Source of the DNA: Bacteroidia bacterium
GTDB taxonomy: Bacteria > Bacteroidota > Bacteroidia > UKL13-3
NCBI GenBank assembly: GCA_025454875.1
Contig: JALONP010000002.1
Location: 1-64,000 of the forward strand
Reading direction: 5' to 3'
DNA: 64,000 nucleotides
Shown: positions 1 through 7,337 of the stretch, piece by piece
Position numbering within the stretch: position 1 is the first letter of the stretch
Layout of the letters: the number at the start of each line of letters is the position of its first letter
Made by a program: the position numbers and the translations under genes
Notes under the pieces: model-generated
What the model was told of the DNA's origin: nothing
The model's database searches: none
Seen by the model: the letters and a program-made list of their open reading frames with translations, nothing else

Positions 1-777
1 CGTATCTATAAAATCATCATTTATCCCTTGGTTGTTTTTTTGCTGACGTGTTTCTGGCCACGCATTGTAAGTTCCAAATTTATTGGTTGCATTAAAACCT
101 AGGATATCCCAGTAGCTTTTTGCTGCACCGTTGCTTGTGTTCACAATCGTACTTGGGCTACCTATCCATACCGTATCTTGATCTGTGTTCGCATAACTGG
201 CTATCGGGGGAATAGCAGATGGTGGACCACCAGGAGGACTAGCATACATCTCAATTCTACCCAAACTTCCTCCTGTTTCTGATGAAACGTCTCCTGCCTG
301 ACCAGCAACAATTGATGCTTGATGTATCAACCTAGTAATTGTTACAGGATTTCCCAAAATATCAGTTGCAAATGTTCCTGTAGCAGCATAGGATTGGGCA
401 AGGGTAGTACCAGTGGTTAATCTTCCGCCAAGAATACCAATTACGTCACCTGCACTTACTGAAATATTAGTTGTGATAATTCCTGTTCCTGCAATAGCTG
501 TAAAGTAGCCCAATGTTGTTTGCGGTTGTATTACTGTAGGAAAAGCAGGAACGGTAGATGCAAATCTCATCACTTGAATATATTGATCACCTGAACCAGG
601 ATCTGTGGGTACTCTAAGCCCACTAATGGTAAAATCGACTGGTGCAACAAACCAAAACCCTCTGGTTAGGGTTGAAGTGAACACTGAACTATGCGCGGGA
701 AGAGGCATTAAAGTTTGCGCAAAACCTAACCTCGAATAGGTCAACATAATCAATAAAATAATGTATAGTTTTTTCAT
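1..777 (-). CDS. Secreted protein, 3' end beyond the window (partial)
   Basis: An open frame starts at the ATG at 777 (reverse strand) and runs without a stop for 259 codons to the window edge, so the C-terminus is missing. Residues 1-21 form a typical signal peptide: two lysines, a hydrophobic core and a cleavage-like GFAQ end. The mature part is rich in Thr, Ser, Gly and Pro with alternating hydrophobic residues, as in beta-rich surface proteins. No catalytic motif is visible. Many Bacteroidota proteins of this kind end in a T9SS sorting domain, but that part would lie outside the window. Function not recognised. Confidence 0.8.
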   Translation of the reverse strand, partial: MKKLYIILLIMLTYSRLGFAQTLMPLPAHSSVFTSTLTRGFWFVAPVDFTISGLRVPTDPGSGDQYIQVMRFASTVPAFPTVIQPQTTLGYFTAIAGTGIITTNISVSAGDVIGILGGRLTTGTTLAQSYAATGTFATDILGNPVTITRLIHQASIVAGQAGDVSSETGGSLGRIEMYASPPGGPPSAIPPIASYANTDQDTVWIGSPSTIVNTSNGAAKSYWDILGFNATNKFGTYNAWPETRQQKNNQGINDDFIDT

Positions 778-829
778 GTGGTCAGAATATTATCTTTTTA
801 TGAAGTCCGAAAATATCAATTTTTTTTGA

Positions 830-1924
830 TTATGGAAAATATTTTTGATTGGTTAATAACGTTGAGTCGGTCATTGTTTTTAAAAACGCTACCAAATCAG
901 CCTTTTCAGCCTCCGTTAGTTCGAGCCCATGCGGGTGTTTTGTTAGCACAGGATCTGCTGGAGCTGTTCGTATCGCCCCACTGTTGTAGAACTCAACCAC
1001 CTCTTCGAGGGTAGCAAAGCGGCCATCATGCATATACGGTGCTGTGAATACCAAGTTACGCAAACTAGGCACTCTAAATTTACCATTATCTTCAGGGTTG
1101 TTGGTAATACGGCCTAAACCTACATCAGTGCTCTGATGCCCATTATGCCTAAACGAAAAATCACTCATAAATGGACCTACACTGTGGCAATGAAAACAAT
1201 CGGCCTTATCCTCACGAACGTATAAATCAAATCCTCTTTTTTCTTGTGGGGTAAGGGCTTCATCATTAAACCCTCTGCGGTAATAATCAAAACGGGTTCC
1301 ACCCGAAACAATTGTTCGTTCAAACTGCGCAAGAGCTTTCATCAGCATGGCTGTTGTGATAGAATCGCTGCCAAATGCCTTTTTAAACATAGCAGGATAT
1401 TGAGGATGGTTACGCAATTTGTTCAATACATTTGGCAAGCTATCATCCATTTCAATAGGGTTGATAATTGGATCAATGGCTTGTGATTCTAAATTCGTAG
1501 CTCCACCATCCCAAAAAAAACGGTGATTGGTTCTTGCAAATTGTTCAACCCAAGCTAAATTAAAGAGTGGCATTGAATTGCGAACGCCAACCGCCCCGGT
1601 AATACCCATGCTAAAGCGTTTTCCATTATCTGTAAAACCAAACAACTGGTTATGACATGAACCGCATGATTGAGTCAAATCCCTTGATAAAATTTTATCA
1701 AAAAACAATTTACGCCCGAGCTCTACCCCTTCTACTGTTAAGGGATTATTAGGCTGAAGCGGGAGTGGAGGCAATCCAAAAGGTATTTCGAGCAAGTATG
1801 GCGTTGGCTTAAACGTAGAGCCTGTATCAGGCTGCGGGGGTAAATTAGCAATGATAGCATCGTCTTTTGTGCAGCCATGCAGCAATAAAAACAGTATAAC
1901 AAAACTCCCTAAAACCTTATTCAT
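830..1924 (-). CDS. Di-haem cytochrome c peroxidase family protein, MbnH-like lipoprotein
   Basis: A 364-residue exported protein with a lipobox cysteine at residue 18. It carries two haem c attachment motifs, CGSCH at 87-91 and CFHCH at 243-247, in the spacing of the bacterial di-haem peroxidase/MauG family, and an MHDGRF segment near the C-terminus that is common there. It follows the MbnP-like gene after a single base, which is the typical MbnP-MbnH arrangement. In Methylosinus, MbnH uses its di-haem centre to oxidise a tryptophan of MbnP to kynurenine, creating a copper site. By inference this protein modifies its neighbour outside the cytoplasm. A plain hydrogen peroxide-reducing cytochrome c peroxidase is the alternative; the pairing favours the MbnH role. 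Confidence 0.85.
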   Translation of the reverse strand: MNKVLGSFVILFLLLHGCTKDDAIIANLPPQPDTGSTFKPTPYLLEIPFGLPPLPLQPNNPLTVEGVELGRKLFFDKILSRDLTQSCGSCHNQLFGFTDNGKRFSMGITGAVGVRNSMPLFNLAWVEQFARTNHRFFWDGGATNLESQAIDPIINPIEMDDSLPNVLNKLRNHPQYPAMFKKAFGSDSITTAMLMKALAQFERTIVSGGTRFDYYRRGFNDEALTPQEKRGFDLYVREDKADCFHCHSVGPFMSDFSFRHNGHQSTDVGLGRITNNPEDNGKFRVPSLRNLVFTAPYMHDGRFATLEEVVEFYNSGAIRTAPADPVLTKHPHGLELTEAEKADLVAFLKTMTDSTLLTNQKYFP

Positions 1925-1925
1925 C

Positions 1926-2696
1926 TTATTGCATGTTTATTGAGTTCAGTTCAAAAGCAGCCTCAATATTGGGCATTAGCTTGGCAATACCAGGTGCACC
2001 TGCATTGTGTATTTGTTGTGGGTCAGTAGCAAAACTGTATACTTGAGGGCCAGCAAACACTTTGGCAGCATTCATTACTAAATTAAGTTGCAACTGAGAT
2101 CCCTTTAAGGCATATTGAGTAAGCGAAAAAGAAGACTTCATCAAGTTGGCATTTCCACCAATATCAAAAACAAAGGATTTGTTATCAAATGCATGACGAC
2201 CCGTCATTCTAAAAAACACATAACCTGTAGCCCAACTCCAGTACATTCCATTGCTCGGATCCAAATCTCCTTCGTGTAAACCCGTGCTGTTGGTAACAGA
2301 ATCAACGCCAATCGTAAATTCAACTTGTGTGTATTGGCCTGGGGGAATATTGGTTAAAGAGAATTCGAATGGTTGATTAGGTGTATAGGTGATTAGATTG
2401 TGGTGTGGAACAAGGTGCTTTGAGCCATCTTTGCGGGTTAAGGTAAGGTGGCTTAAATAATAGGTAATTTCTGAAACCCTAACGGTATCAAGTCCTGGGG
2501 TTGGATATGCGGTAGGAATGAGTTGCAAGGGGCCAGTTCCCCAATTAGTTGAGATGTTTAACGTAACCGTGCCTGGTTGGGTAAATTCAACACCGGGTTC
2601 TAAAGAAGGAGTTGGGTCATCTTTTGTTTGGTCATCATCACAAGCTTGCAAAACAAGGAGTGATAGCAGCGTAAAAACGAACAAACCTCGAATCAT
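1926..2696 (-). CDS. MbnP-like copper-binding family lipoprotein
   Basis: Reads as an MbnP family protein: an N-terminal beta-rich region with the family-like segment SEITYYLSHLTL, then a Gly/Trp-rich stretch containing MYWSWATGYVFF. The start at 2696 gives a lipoprotein signal peptide with the lipobox cysteine at residue 19. A longer frame reaches 2726, but a good -7 promoter box (TAAGTTTG, 2724-2731) overlaps that start, so the shorter start is preferred. MbnP homologues bind copper after a tryptophan is oxidised by the partner MbnH, encoded immediately downstream. The tryptophans in the MYWSW segment are candidates. No methanobactin genes are visible nearby, so a stand-alone copper-related role is inferred. 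Confidence 0.8.
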   Translation of the reverse strand: MIRGLFVFTLLSLLVLQACDDDQTKDDPTPSLEPGVEFTQPGTVTLNISTNWGTGPLQLIPTAYPTPGLDTVRVSEITYYLSHLTLTRKDGSKHLVPHHNLITYTPNQPFEFSLTNIPPGQYTQVEFTIGVDSVTNSTGLHEGDLDPSNGMYWSWATGYVFFRMTGRHAFDNKSFVFDIGGNANLMKSSFSLTQYALKGSQLQLNLVMNAAKVFAGPQVYSFATDPQQIHNAGAPGIAKLMPNIEAAFELNSINMQ

Positions 2697-2723
2697 CTTT
2701 TTTGCGTTTAGGTAAATCATAGT

Positions 2724-2731
2724 CAAACTTA
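2724..2731 (-). promoter_or_regulatory. Promoter -7 box of the MbnP/MbnH operon
   Basis: The reverse strand reads TAAGTTTG, an exact match to the Bacteroidota -7 consensus TAnnTTTG. With a start point a few bases downstream, the first usable ATG is at 2696. The -33 region is weak (ATG in place of TTG at the 19-base spacing). Confidence 0.5.
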
Positions 2732-2770
2732 CTTAATTTGCGTCTTAATACATTATTAATATTTAGCAAT

Positions 2771-3262
2771 ATGCCCAGTTTTGATATCGTAAACAAGATT
2801 GATTTACAAAAGATTGACAATGCAATCAATGTTGCAGGTAAAGAGTTAGCCAATCGGTATGATTTAAAAGACGAAGAATGCACCATAGAGTTGGATAAAA
2901 AAACAAAGCAGGTAAAGTTGGGAGCGAAACAAGAAATGGCGTTGCAAAGTTTAGTCGATATCATCCTTAGTAAATTTACCAAACAAGGCTTAGATCCTCG
3001 AATTCTAGATTTGAGCAAAGAACCCCACCCAAGTGGCAAATTGGTTTTGCAAGAATTACCTGTAAAAGAAGGATTGGATAAGGAGACCGGCAAAAAAATT
3101 GTTCAATTCATCAAGGATGCAAAACTGAAGGTTCAAGCGAGCATTATGGATGATCAAGTGCGAGTAACTAGTAAAAGCATTGATGAACTTCAGGCTACCA
3201 TGGGTAAACTTAGAGGCCATGATTTTGAAGTACCGCTACAGTTTGATAATATGAGAAGTTAG
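2771..3262 (+). CDS. YajQ family cyclic di-GMP-binding protein
   Basis: A 163-residue cytoplasmic protein that matches the YajQ family along its whole length: MPSFDIVNKID at the N-terminus, an NRYDLKDEE segment near residue 30, and the family's C-terminal KLRGHDFEVPLQF. The frame opens at 2738, but the start at 2771 gives the conserved N-terminus. YajQ proteins have two RNA-recognition-like domains and bind nucleotides; some act as c-di-GMP receptors that regulate transcription. The target here cannot be inferred. The gene diverges from the MbnP/MbnH operon. Confidence 0.92.
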   Translation: MPSFDIVNKIDLQKIDNAINVAGKELANRYDLKDEECTIELDKKTKQVKLGAKQEMALQSLVDIILSKFTKQGLDPRILDLSKEPHPSGKLVLQELPVKEGLDKETGKKIVQFIKDAKLKVQASIMDDQVRVTSKSIDELQATMGKLRGHDFEVPLQFDNMRS

Positions 3263-3310
3263 TTGATTCGTTATTCGTGATGGGTTGATAAAATTATTGG
3301 GTGAAGCTGG

Positions 3311-3340
3311 TTTAGCCGCAAATTACGCAGATTAAATTTA
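3311..3340. repeat. Degenerate dispersed repeat, GCCGCAAATTACGCAGATT type
   Basis: This stretch resembles sequences at 13511-13540 and 16056-16080, all variants of a GCCACAGATTACRCAGATT pattern lying between genes. They look like eroded copies of one dispersed intergenic repeat. No function is visible. Confidence 0.4.
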
Positions 3341-3392
3341 CATGAACCTTGCTACCATAAAGCCTAACTCCAGAAAGCCAAAAAGCCACCCT

Positions 3393-3821
3393 TTACTTCT
3401 TCAACTTCAATAAAGATTTTGTGTAATCGATTACGGCCTTATATTTCATTAAGAAGTCGCTTCCCAAAACGCCATCAATAGACTCTACACCAAGTAGGTT
3501 GTATGTTTGGTTCACGTGTGATAGAGGCAATACCGCTACTTTAAACTGCTTGATTTTAAATTTACCACTTTGCCAATGCGCAAGTGTTGCAATTTTGGTT
3601 TCCATTTCAGCTACTCCCAATCCCACTGATTTGCTTTCGTTTGTCTTTACTTTGTTAGGTTCAATCAACCGTAATATTCGGTTATCATCCATCACCGTTT
3701 TACTTGCTCCAGTGTCAAGCAATAAACGGCAATTCGCATTATTGATGGTAAAATTCACGAACACATGAAAATTCTTCTTTTCAAGTTCAACGATATCGAG
3801 TTTTATTTTATGGATGCTCAT
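3393..3821 (-). CDS. Retropepsin-like aspartyl protease family protein
   Basis: A 142-residue single-domain protein of clan AA. The catalytic motif LLLDTGAS lies at residues 33-40 (Asp36), and the later GVLGSDFL segment is the usual hydrophobic-hydrophobic-Gly element of the fold. No signal peptide is visible, so it is probably cytoplasmic. Retropepsin-type proteins act as homodimers, each subunit giving one Asp. The substrate is unknown. The gene sits downstream of mdh but a terminator (3833-3860) separates them. Confidence 0.8.
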   Translation of the reverse strand: MSIHKIKLDIVELEKKNFHVFVNFTINNANCRLLLDTGASKTVMDDNRILRLIEPNKVKTNESKSVGLGVAEMETKIATLAHWQSGKFKIKQFKVAVLPLSHVNQTYNLLGVESIDGVLGSDFLMKYKAVIDYTKSLLKLKK

Positions 3822-3832
3822 TTTTAAACTAA

Positions 3833-3860
3833 AAAGGGCATCTCTTTCGAAATGCCCTTT
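3833..3860 (-). terminator. Rho-independent terminator after mdh
   Basis: A perfect 9-bp stem (AAAGGGCAT / ATGCCCTTT) with a 10-base loop, followed on the reverse strand by a T-rich run. It lies just past the mdh stop codon. Confidence 0.85.
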
Positions 3861-3877
3861 GCGAATATTTTATCAAA

Positions 3878-4819
3878 TTACAATGCGCCAATTTCTTTAA
3901 GAACATTGTTCATATTACGAACTGCATCTGCACTTTTGTTGAATAGGTCTTGCTCTTCGCTGTTTAGTTTGTAATCGATGATGGTTTCCCAACCATTTTT
4001 ACCAATTGTTACTGGCACACCTAAGCAAATATCTTTTTGTCCGTACTCGCCATCTAAGCTTACGCAGCAGGGCATCACACGCTTTTGGTCACGTACAATG
4101 CTTTCAACCAACAAAGCACTAGCAGCACCTGGAGCATACCATGCTGATGTACCCAATAGTTTGGTAAGAGTAGCTCCACCAACCATAGTTGCATCACTAA
4201 TTTCTTTTAATTTATCAGCAGATAATTGAGCCGAAACAGGAACGCCATTTAACGTTGCCAAACGCGTTAATGGAATCATAGTGGTATCTCCATGTCCGCC
4301 AATTACAGTTCCTTGAATATCAGCAGTAGGTTGGTTTAACGCCAATCCTAAATATCCTTTAAAACGTGCACTATCTAATAAACCTCCCATACCTATGATG
4401 CGGTTCTTAGGCAGGCCACTTGCTTTTAATGCAAGGTATGTCATGGTATCCATTGGGTTCGACACTACCACGATAATTGCGTTTGGCGAATGCTTTAATA
4501 CATTTTCAGTAACTGATTTAACAATATTGGCGTTGGTTCCAATCAGTTCTTCACGAGTCATGCCCGGCTTACGTGGGATACCCGAAGTAATTACGACCAC
4601 ATCTGAGTTTGCTGTTTTGCTGTAATCATTGGTTGTACCACTAATGCGAGTTTTCATTCCCAACAATGAAGTGGTTTGGTAAATATCCAACGCTTTGCCC
4701 TCAGCAAAACCTTCTTTTACGTCTAATAATACTACTTCGTCTGCCAACTCACGGTAGGCAATAACATCAGCCGTAGTTGCTCCTACTGCTCCTGCTCCAA
4801 TTACTGATACTTTAGTCAT
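3878..4819 (-). CDS. mdh: Malate dehydrogenase (NAD, LDH-like type)
   Basis: A 313-residue enzyme that interconverts malate and oxaloacetate with NAD in the citric acid cycle. The Rossmann motif GAGAVG is at 8-13 with the NAD-selecting Asp33. Substrate arginines lie in RKPGMTR (Arg83, Arg89). Asn121, Asp149, Arg152 and the catalytic His176 (GGHGD) are all present. The length is normal for the LDH-like bacterial malate dehydrogenases. It is transcribed alone: a -7-like box lies upstream at 4847-4854 and a terminator follows. Its promoter region directly abuts the repeat flank of the S23 gene at 4940. Confidence 0.97.
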   Translation of the reverse strand: MTKVSVIGAGAVGATTADVIAYRELADEVVLLDVKEGFAEGKALDIYQTTSLLGMKTRISGTTNDYSKTANSDVVVITSGIPRKPGMTREELIGTNANIVKSVTENVLKHSPNAIIVVVSNPMDTMTYLALKASGLPKNRIIGMGGLLDSARFKGYLGLALNQPTADIQGTVIGGHGDTTMIPLTRLATLNGVPVSAQLSADKLKEISDATMVGGATLTKLLGTSAWYAPGAASALLVESIVRDQKRVMPCCVSLDGEYGQKDICLGVPVTIGKNGWETIIDYKLNSEEQDLFNKSADAVRNMNNVLKEIGAL

Positions 4820-4846
4820 GTTTTATTGATAGATTAATTTTTGGTG

Positions 4847-4854
4847 CGAAAATA
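4847..4854 (-). promoter_or_regulatory. Probable mdh promoter -7 box
   Basis: The reverse strand reads TATTTTCG, a near match to TAnnTTTG, 27 bases upstream of the mdh ATG. The -33 position falls inside the short tandem repeat at 4871-4937 and reads TTA rather than TTG, so the repeat may have replaced part of the promoter. Confidence 0.4.
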
Positions 4855-4870
4855 ATTTTTTACGTGAGAA

Positions 4871-4937
4871 GTTTAAGATTGTTTAAAAAGTATTTAGGAT
4901 GGTTTAAGTTTATTTAGAACAGTTTAGGATTGTTTGT
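4871..4937 (+). repeat. Short tandem repeat, left flank of S23 gene 1
   Basis: About six degenerate units of 10-11 bp, consensus TTTARGATTG, run head to tail. The same unit appears in the opposite orientation at 5383-5455 on the other side of the S23 family gene, so the gene is bracketed by imperfect inverted repeats. Confidence 0.8.
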
Positions 4938-4939
4938 TT

Positions 4940-5341
4940 CTAGTTGGTTCTTCCTTTGAACTTAGTTCCCTTTATTTCTGTTTTATTGAGGTATAATATA
5001 AGGTTCTCAATTTTTTGTTCTATTGATTTTGCTTTGTTATAAAAATATTCGAATTGATCTTTTGTGATATAATTTCTATCCATTGCTTGATAAAGTTGTG
5101 ATTGAGTTTCTGTAGATGAACCTTGCGAAAATCCTAAAAACTGAACGAATTCCAATCTACTTCCTCTCCCATACCCTTCTACAATATTGTTCATAACCGA
5201 ACCTGAAGCATCATTAATTTGAGCGACTAATTTGTAATCCTTACTCCAAGGTAAAAGTTGTGTCTCCTCAAAAATTTCTTTAGACAATACTCTTGCCAAC
5301 TGCCATGCTTCAATATCTTCAAACCTTTTAAATGTGGCCAT
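4940..5341 (-). CDS. Four-helix bundle protein, S23/23S rRNA intervening-sequence (IVP) family, copy 1
   Basis: A 133-residue, almost all-helical protein with the hallmark N-terminal FEDIEAWQLAR segment (residues 7-17) and NNIVEGYGR in the second helix. The family was first seen in open frames within intervening sequences of spirochaete 23S rRNA genes and shares its fold with the Avd protein of diversity-generating retroelements. Its function is unknown; the fold forms homopentamers in solved members. There is no rRNA gene here. The gene is enclosed by repeats of opposite orientation (4871-4937, 5383-5455) and abuts the scoB stop, which suggests a small mobile or amplifiable unit. Confidence 0.9.
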   Translation of the reverse strand: MATFKRFEDIEAWQLARVLSKEIFEETQLLPWSKDYKLVAQINDASGSVMNNIVEGYGRGSRLEFVQFLGFSQGSSTETQSQLYQAMDRNYITKDQFEYFYNKAKSIEQKIENLILYLNKTEIKGTKFKGRTN

Positions 5342-5382
5342 TAATAAAAAAAAATTTTAAACTACACTTAAGCTACCCTCTA

Positions 5383-5455
5383 TTAAACAATCCCAAACAA
5401 ATTTAACCATCTTAAACTCTCTTCATTAACCAATCTTAAACCAATCCTAAACCCT
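5383..5455 (-). repeat. Short tandem repeat, right flank of S23 gene 1
   Basis: On the reverse strand this reads as repeated TTTAGGATTGG and TTTAAGATTGG units of 10-13 bp. It is the same unit as at 4871-4937 in inverted orientation. It ends two bases from the scoB stop codon. Confidence 0.8.
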
Positions 5456-5457
5456 CT

Positions 5458-6114
5458 CTACCCAACAACCATCTCCCTTACATCATCAGCAATCACAAGT
5501 CGGCCTAAGGTTTTTTCTTTAATATAATCTAGTGAAACGCCCGGAGCATATTCGATACACTTGAACCCTTGCGGTGTAATATCAAAAACACCCAATTCAG
5601 TTACCACTTTCTTCACGCATTTTAAACCCGTAATTGGCAACGAGCATTGGGCTAATAATTTGCTTTCGCCTGCTTTATTTACATGCTGCATAGCAACGAT
5701 AATATTCTTAGCACTTGCAACTAAATCCATTGCACCACCCATGCCCTTTACCATTTTACCTGGTATTTTCCAGTTGGCAATATCTCCATTATCGGCAACC
5801 TCCATGGCTCCCAAAATGGTAAGATCTACTTTACCTGCACGGATCATTCCGAAACTCATTGCTGAATCAAAAAAAGCGGAACCCGCAACCGTGGTAATGG
5901 TTTGCTTTCCTGCATTGATTAAATCTGCATCTATATCCTCTTCTTGTGGAAATGGACCAATCCCCAATAACCCATTTTCGGATTGCAATACCACATTTAC
6001 ACCTTGGGGTATATAATTCGCTACCAAGGTTGGAATTCCAATTCCTAGATTCACATAAAACCCATCTTGCAATTCTTGTGCGATGCGTTTTGCTATTTGA
6101 TTTTTGTCTAACAT
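5458..6114 (-). CDS. scoB: 3-oxoacid (succinyl-CoA:acetoacetate) CoA-transferase, subunit B
   Basis: A 218-residue family I CoA-transferase beta subunit. The SENG motif at 45-48 carries the catalytic Glu46 that forms the enzyme-CoA thioester. GIGIPTLV near residue 24 and the GAMEV and GGAMDLV segments are typical. With subunit A it moves CoA between succinyl-CoA and acetoacetate, for ketone-body use. The frame extends to 6174, but its first 20 residues are translated repeat; the start at 6114 gives the normal N-terminus. Subunit A lies 511 bases upstream, with an S23 gene in between, which is unusual because the two genes are normally adjacent. Confidence 0.95.
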   Translation of the reverse strand: MLDKNQIAKRIAQELQDGFYVNLGIGIPTLVANYIPQGVNVVLQSENGLLGIGPFPQEEDIDADLINAGKQTITTVAGSAFFDSAMSFGMIRAGKVDLTILGAMEVADNGDIANWKIPGKMVKGMGGAMDLVASAKNIIVAMQHVNKAGESKLLAQCSLPITGLKCVKKVVTELGVFDITPQGFKCIEYAPGVSLDYIKEKTLGRLVIADDVREMVVG

Positions 6115-6117
6115 ATT

Positions 6118-6166
6118 AATTTGATGATGAGATAATTTGATGATGAGATGATGAGATAATGATTTC
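6118..6166 (+). repeat. Short tandem repeat, left flank of S23 gene 2
   Basis: Two exact copies of the 16-mer AATTTGATGATGAGAT at 6118-6133 and 6134-6149, followed by a partial unit that runs into the S23 stop codon. The core GATAATTTGA recurs inverted at 6591-6632. Confidence 0.8.
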
Positions 6167-6575
6167 ATCGCCAAAAAACCAATACTTGATTTATAAATGA
6201 TTTTAGACTTAGTGATTTTTTACTGGAAGCTACTATTTTATTAATAGTCTTTTGAATAATCTCCAATTCAGTTAAAAGCTCGGCAGAATCAGGGTAAGAT
6301 GGAGCATGCTTGCATATTAGGAGCCAATAAAATGTTTCGTCTGCCTCCTTTGCTGCAATTTTAAATTTATGAATAAAGTCTGATTTGCTTTCAGCATTTT
6401 GAGCTTCATATGAATTTGCGCCAATAGAAGTTCCCGATTTGAGCAATTGATTAGCAACTACAAATCTCTTTTGCGATTCCAATATCTCAGTAAATTCAAT
6501 AATTTTTAATGAGAAGTTAAATGTCAACTTCATTATCAAATTATCCTCAAATGGTTGTTCAAACTTTCTGTTCAT
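6165..6575 (-). CDS. Four-helix bundle protein, S23/IVP family, copy 2
   Basis: A 136-residue helical protein of the same family as the gene at 4940 but a different subgroup: it has LLKSGTSIGANSYEAQ (about residues 46-61) and a KIAAKEADETFYWL helix, and lacks the FEDIEAWQ start. An internal ATG at 6533 could also serve, and the first 14 codons contain repeat-like sequence. It lies between scoA and scoB in the same orientation, filling the space from the scoA stop to the scoB start almost exactly. Function unknown. It is most simply read as an inserted unit rather than a CoA-transferase subunit. Confidence 0.87.
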   Translation of the reverse strand: MNRKFEQPFEDNLIMKLTFNFSLKIIEFTEILESQKRFVVANQLLKSGTSIGANSYEAQNAESKSDFIHKFKIAAKEADETFYWLLICKHAPSYPDSAELLTELEIIQKTINKIVASSKKSLSLKSFINQVLVFWR

Positions 6576-6590
6576 AATTCAATTTGACAA

Positions 6591-6632
6591 AAATTATCAA
6601 ATAATCACATTTGCTAATTATCAAATTATTGC
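6591..6632 (-). repeat. Short repeat, right flank of S23 gene 2
   Basis: Two AATTATCAAAT units (about 6592-6602 and 6616-6626), the inverse of the GATAATTTGA core on the other side of the S23 gene. The last unit overlaps the scoA stop codon at 6626-6628. Confidence 0.7.
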
Positions 6633-7324
6633 TTCGCAACAGTTCGCTGTTCAATTCGCTTCTCGTAGTCTTTTCCTTCAAATATTCGGTGCACGTATAT
6701 CCCAGGCAAATGAATATGATCAGGGTCTATATCGCCAGCAGGAACCAACTCCTCTACTTCTGCAATGGTAATTTTACCTGCCATGGCCACTAAAGGATTA
6801 AAGTTTCTTGATGTTTTACGAAAAACTAAATTACCTTGGGTATCTCCCTTCCATGCTTTCACAATTGCAAAATCCAACTCAAATGCATATTCAAGTAAAT
6901 ACTCCTTGTTATTAAATAAACGGGTTTCTTTTCCTTGAGCAACTTCGGTTCCAACACCTGCTGGGGTAAAAATTGCTGGCATTCCATATCCTGCTGCAAG
7001 CAAACGGGTGGCTAAGGTTCCTTGTGGTATTAAATCAACTTCCAACTCACCCGAAAGCAATTGACGTTCAAACTCGGCATTCTCGCCTACGTATGAAGCT
7101 ATCATTTTTTTAAGTTGTTTTTGTTGGAGCATTAACCCAATCCCAAAATCATCAACGCCTGCATTGTTGGATACACAGGTTAAATTGTTTACCCCCTTTT
7201 TAACCAATGCTGTGATGCAATTTTCAGGGATTCCACATAACCCAAAACCACCCAATCCAACAGTCATTCCACTTTGAATATCGGCAATGGCAACTTGGGC
7301 ATCTTTTACTACTTTATTAATCAT
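6626..7324 (-). CDS. scoA: 3-oxoacid (succinyl-CoA:acetoacetate) CoA-transferase, subunit A
   Basis: A 232-residue alpha subunit of the family I CoA-transferases. The glycine-rich GLGGFGLCGIPE at residues 23-34 forms the CoA-binding loop, and NNAGVDDFGIG is typical. The start at 7324 is preferred over an upstream frame extension that lacks the family N-terminus. It lies 13 bases after clpS on the same strand. Its partner scoB is displaced downstream by the S23 gene. The last codons overlap the flank repeat of that element. Confidence 0.95.
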   Translation of the reverse strand: MINKVVKDAQVAIADIQSGMTVGLGGFGLCGIPENCITALVKKGVNNLTCVSNNAGVDDFGIGLMLQQKQLKKMIASYVGENAEFERQLLSGELEVDLIPQGTLATRLLAAGYGMPAIFTPAGVGTEVAQGKETRLFNNKEYLLEYAFELDFAIVKAWKGDTQGNLVFRKTSRNFNPLVAMAGKITIAEVEELVPAGDIDPDHIHLPGIYVHRIFEGKDYEKRIEQRTVAKQ

Positions 7325-7337
7325 GCTATGTAATTTT

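Noticed and set aside
830-2731. Methanobactin biosynthesis operon
   Set aside because: Only the MbnP/MbnH-like pair is present; no precursor peptide or biosynthetic genes are seen.
2638-3093. Open frame on the reverse strand over the YajQ gene
   Set aside because: It is antisense to a full-length conserved gene and has no family features.
4871-5455. CRISPR array
   Set aside because: Units are 10-11 bp, degenerate and without spacers, and no cas genes are nearby.
5561-6016. 151-codon forward-strand open frame over scoB
   Set aside because: It is antisense to the catalytic core of scoB.
4940-6575. Diversity-generating retroelement, because Avd shares the S23 fold
   Set aside because: No reverse transcriptase, template repeat or variable repeat with adenine-specific changes was found.
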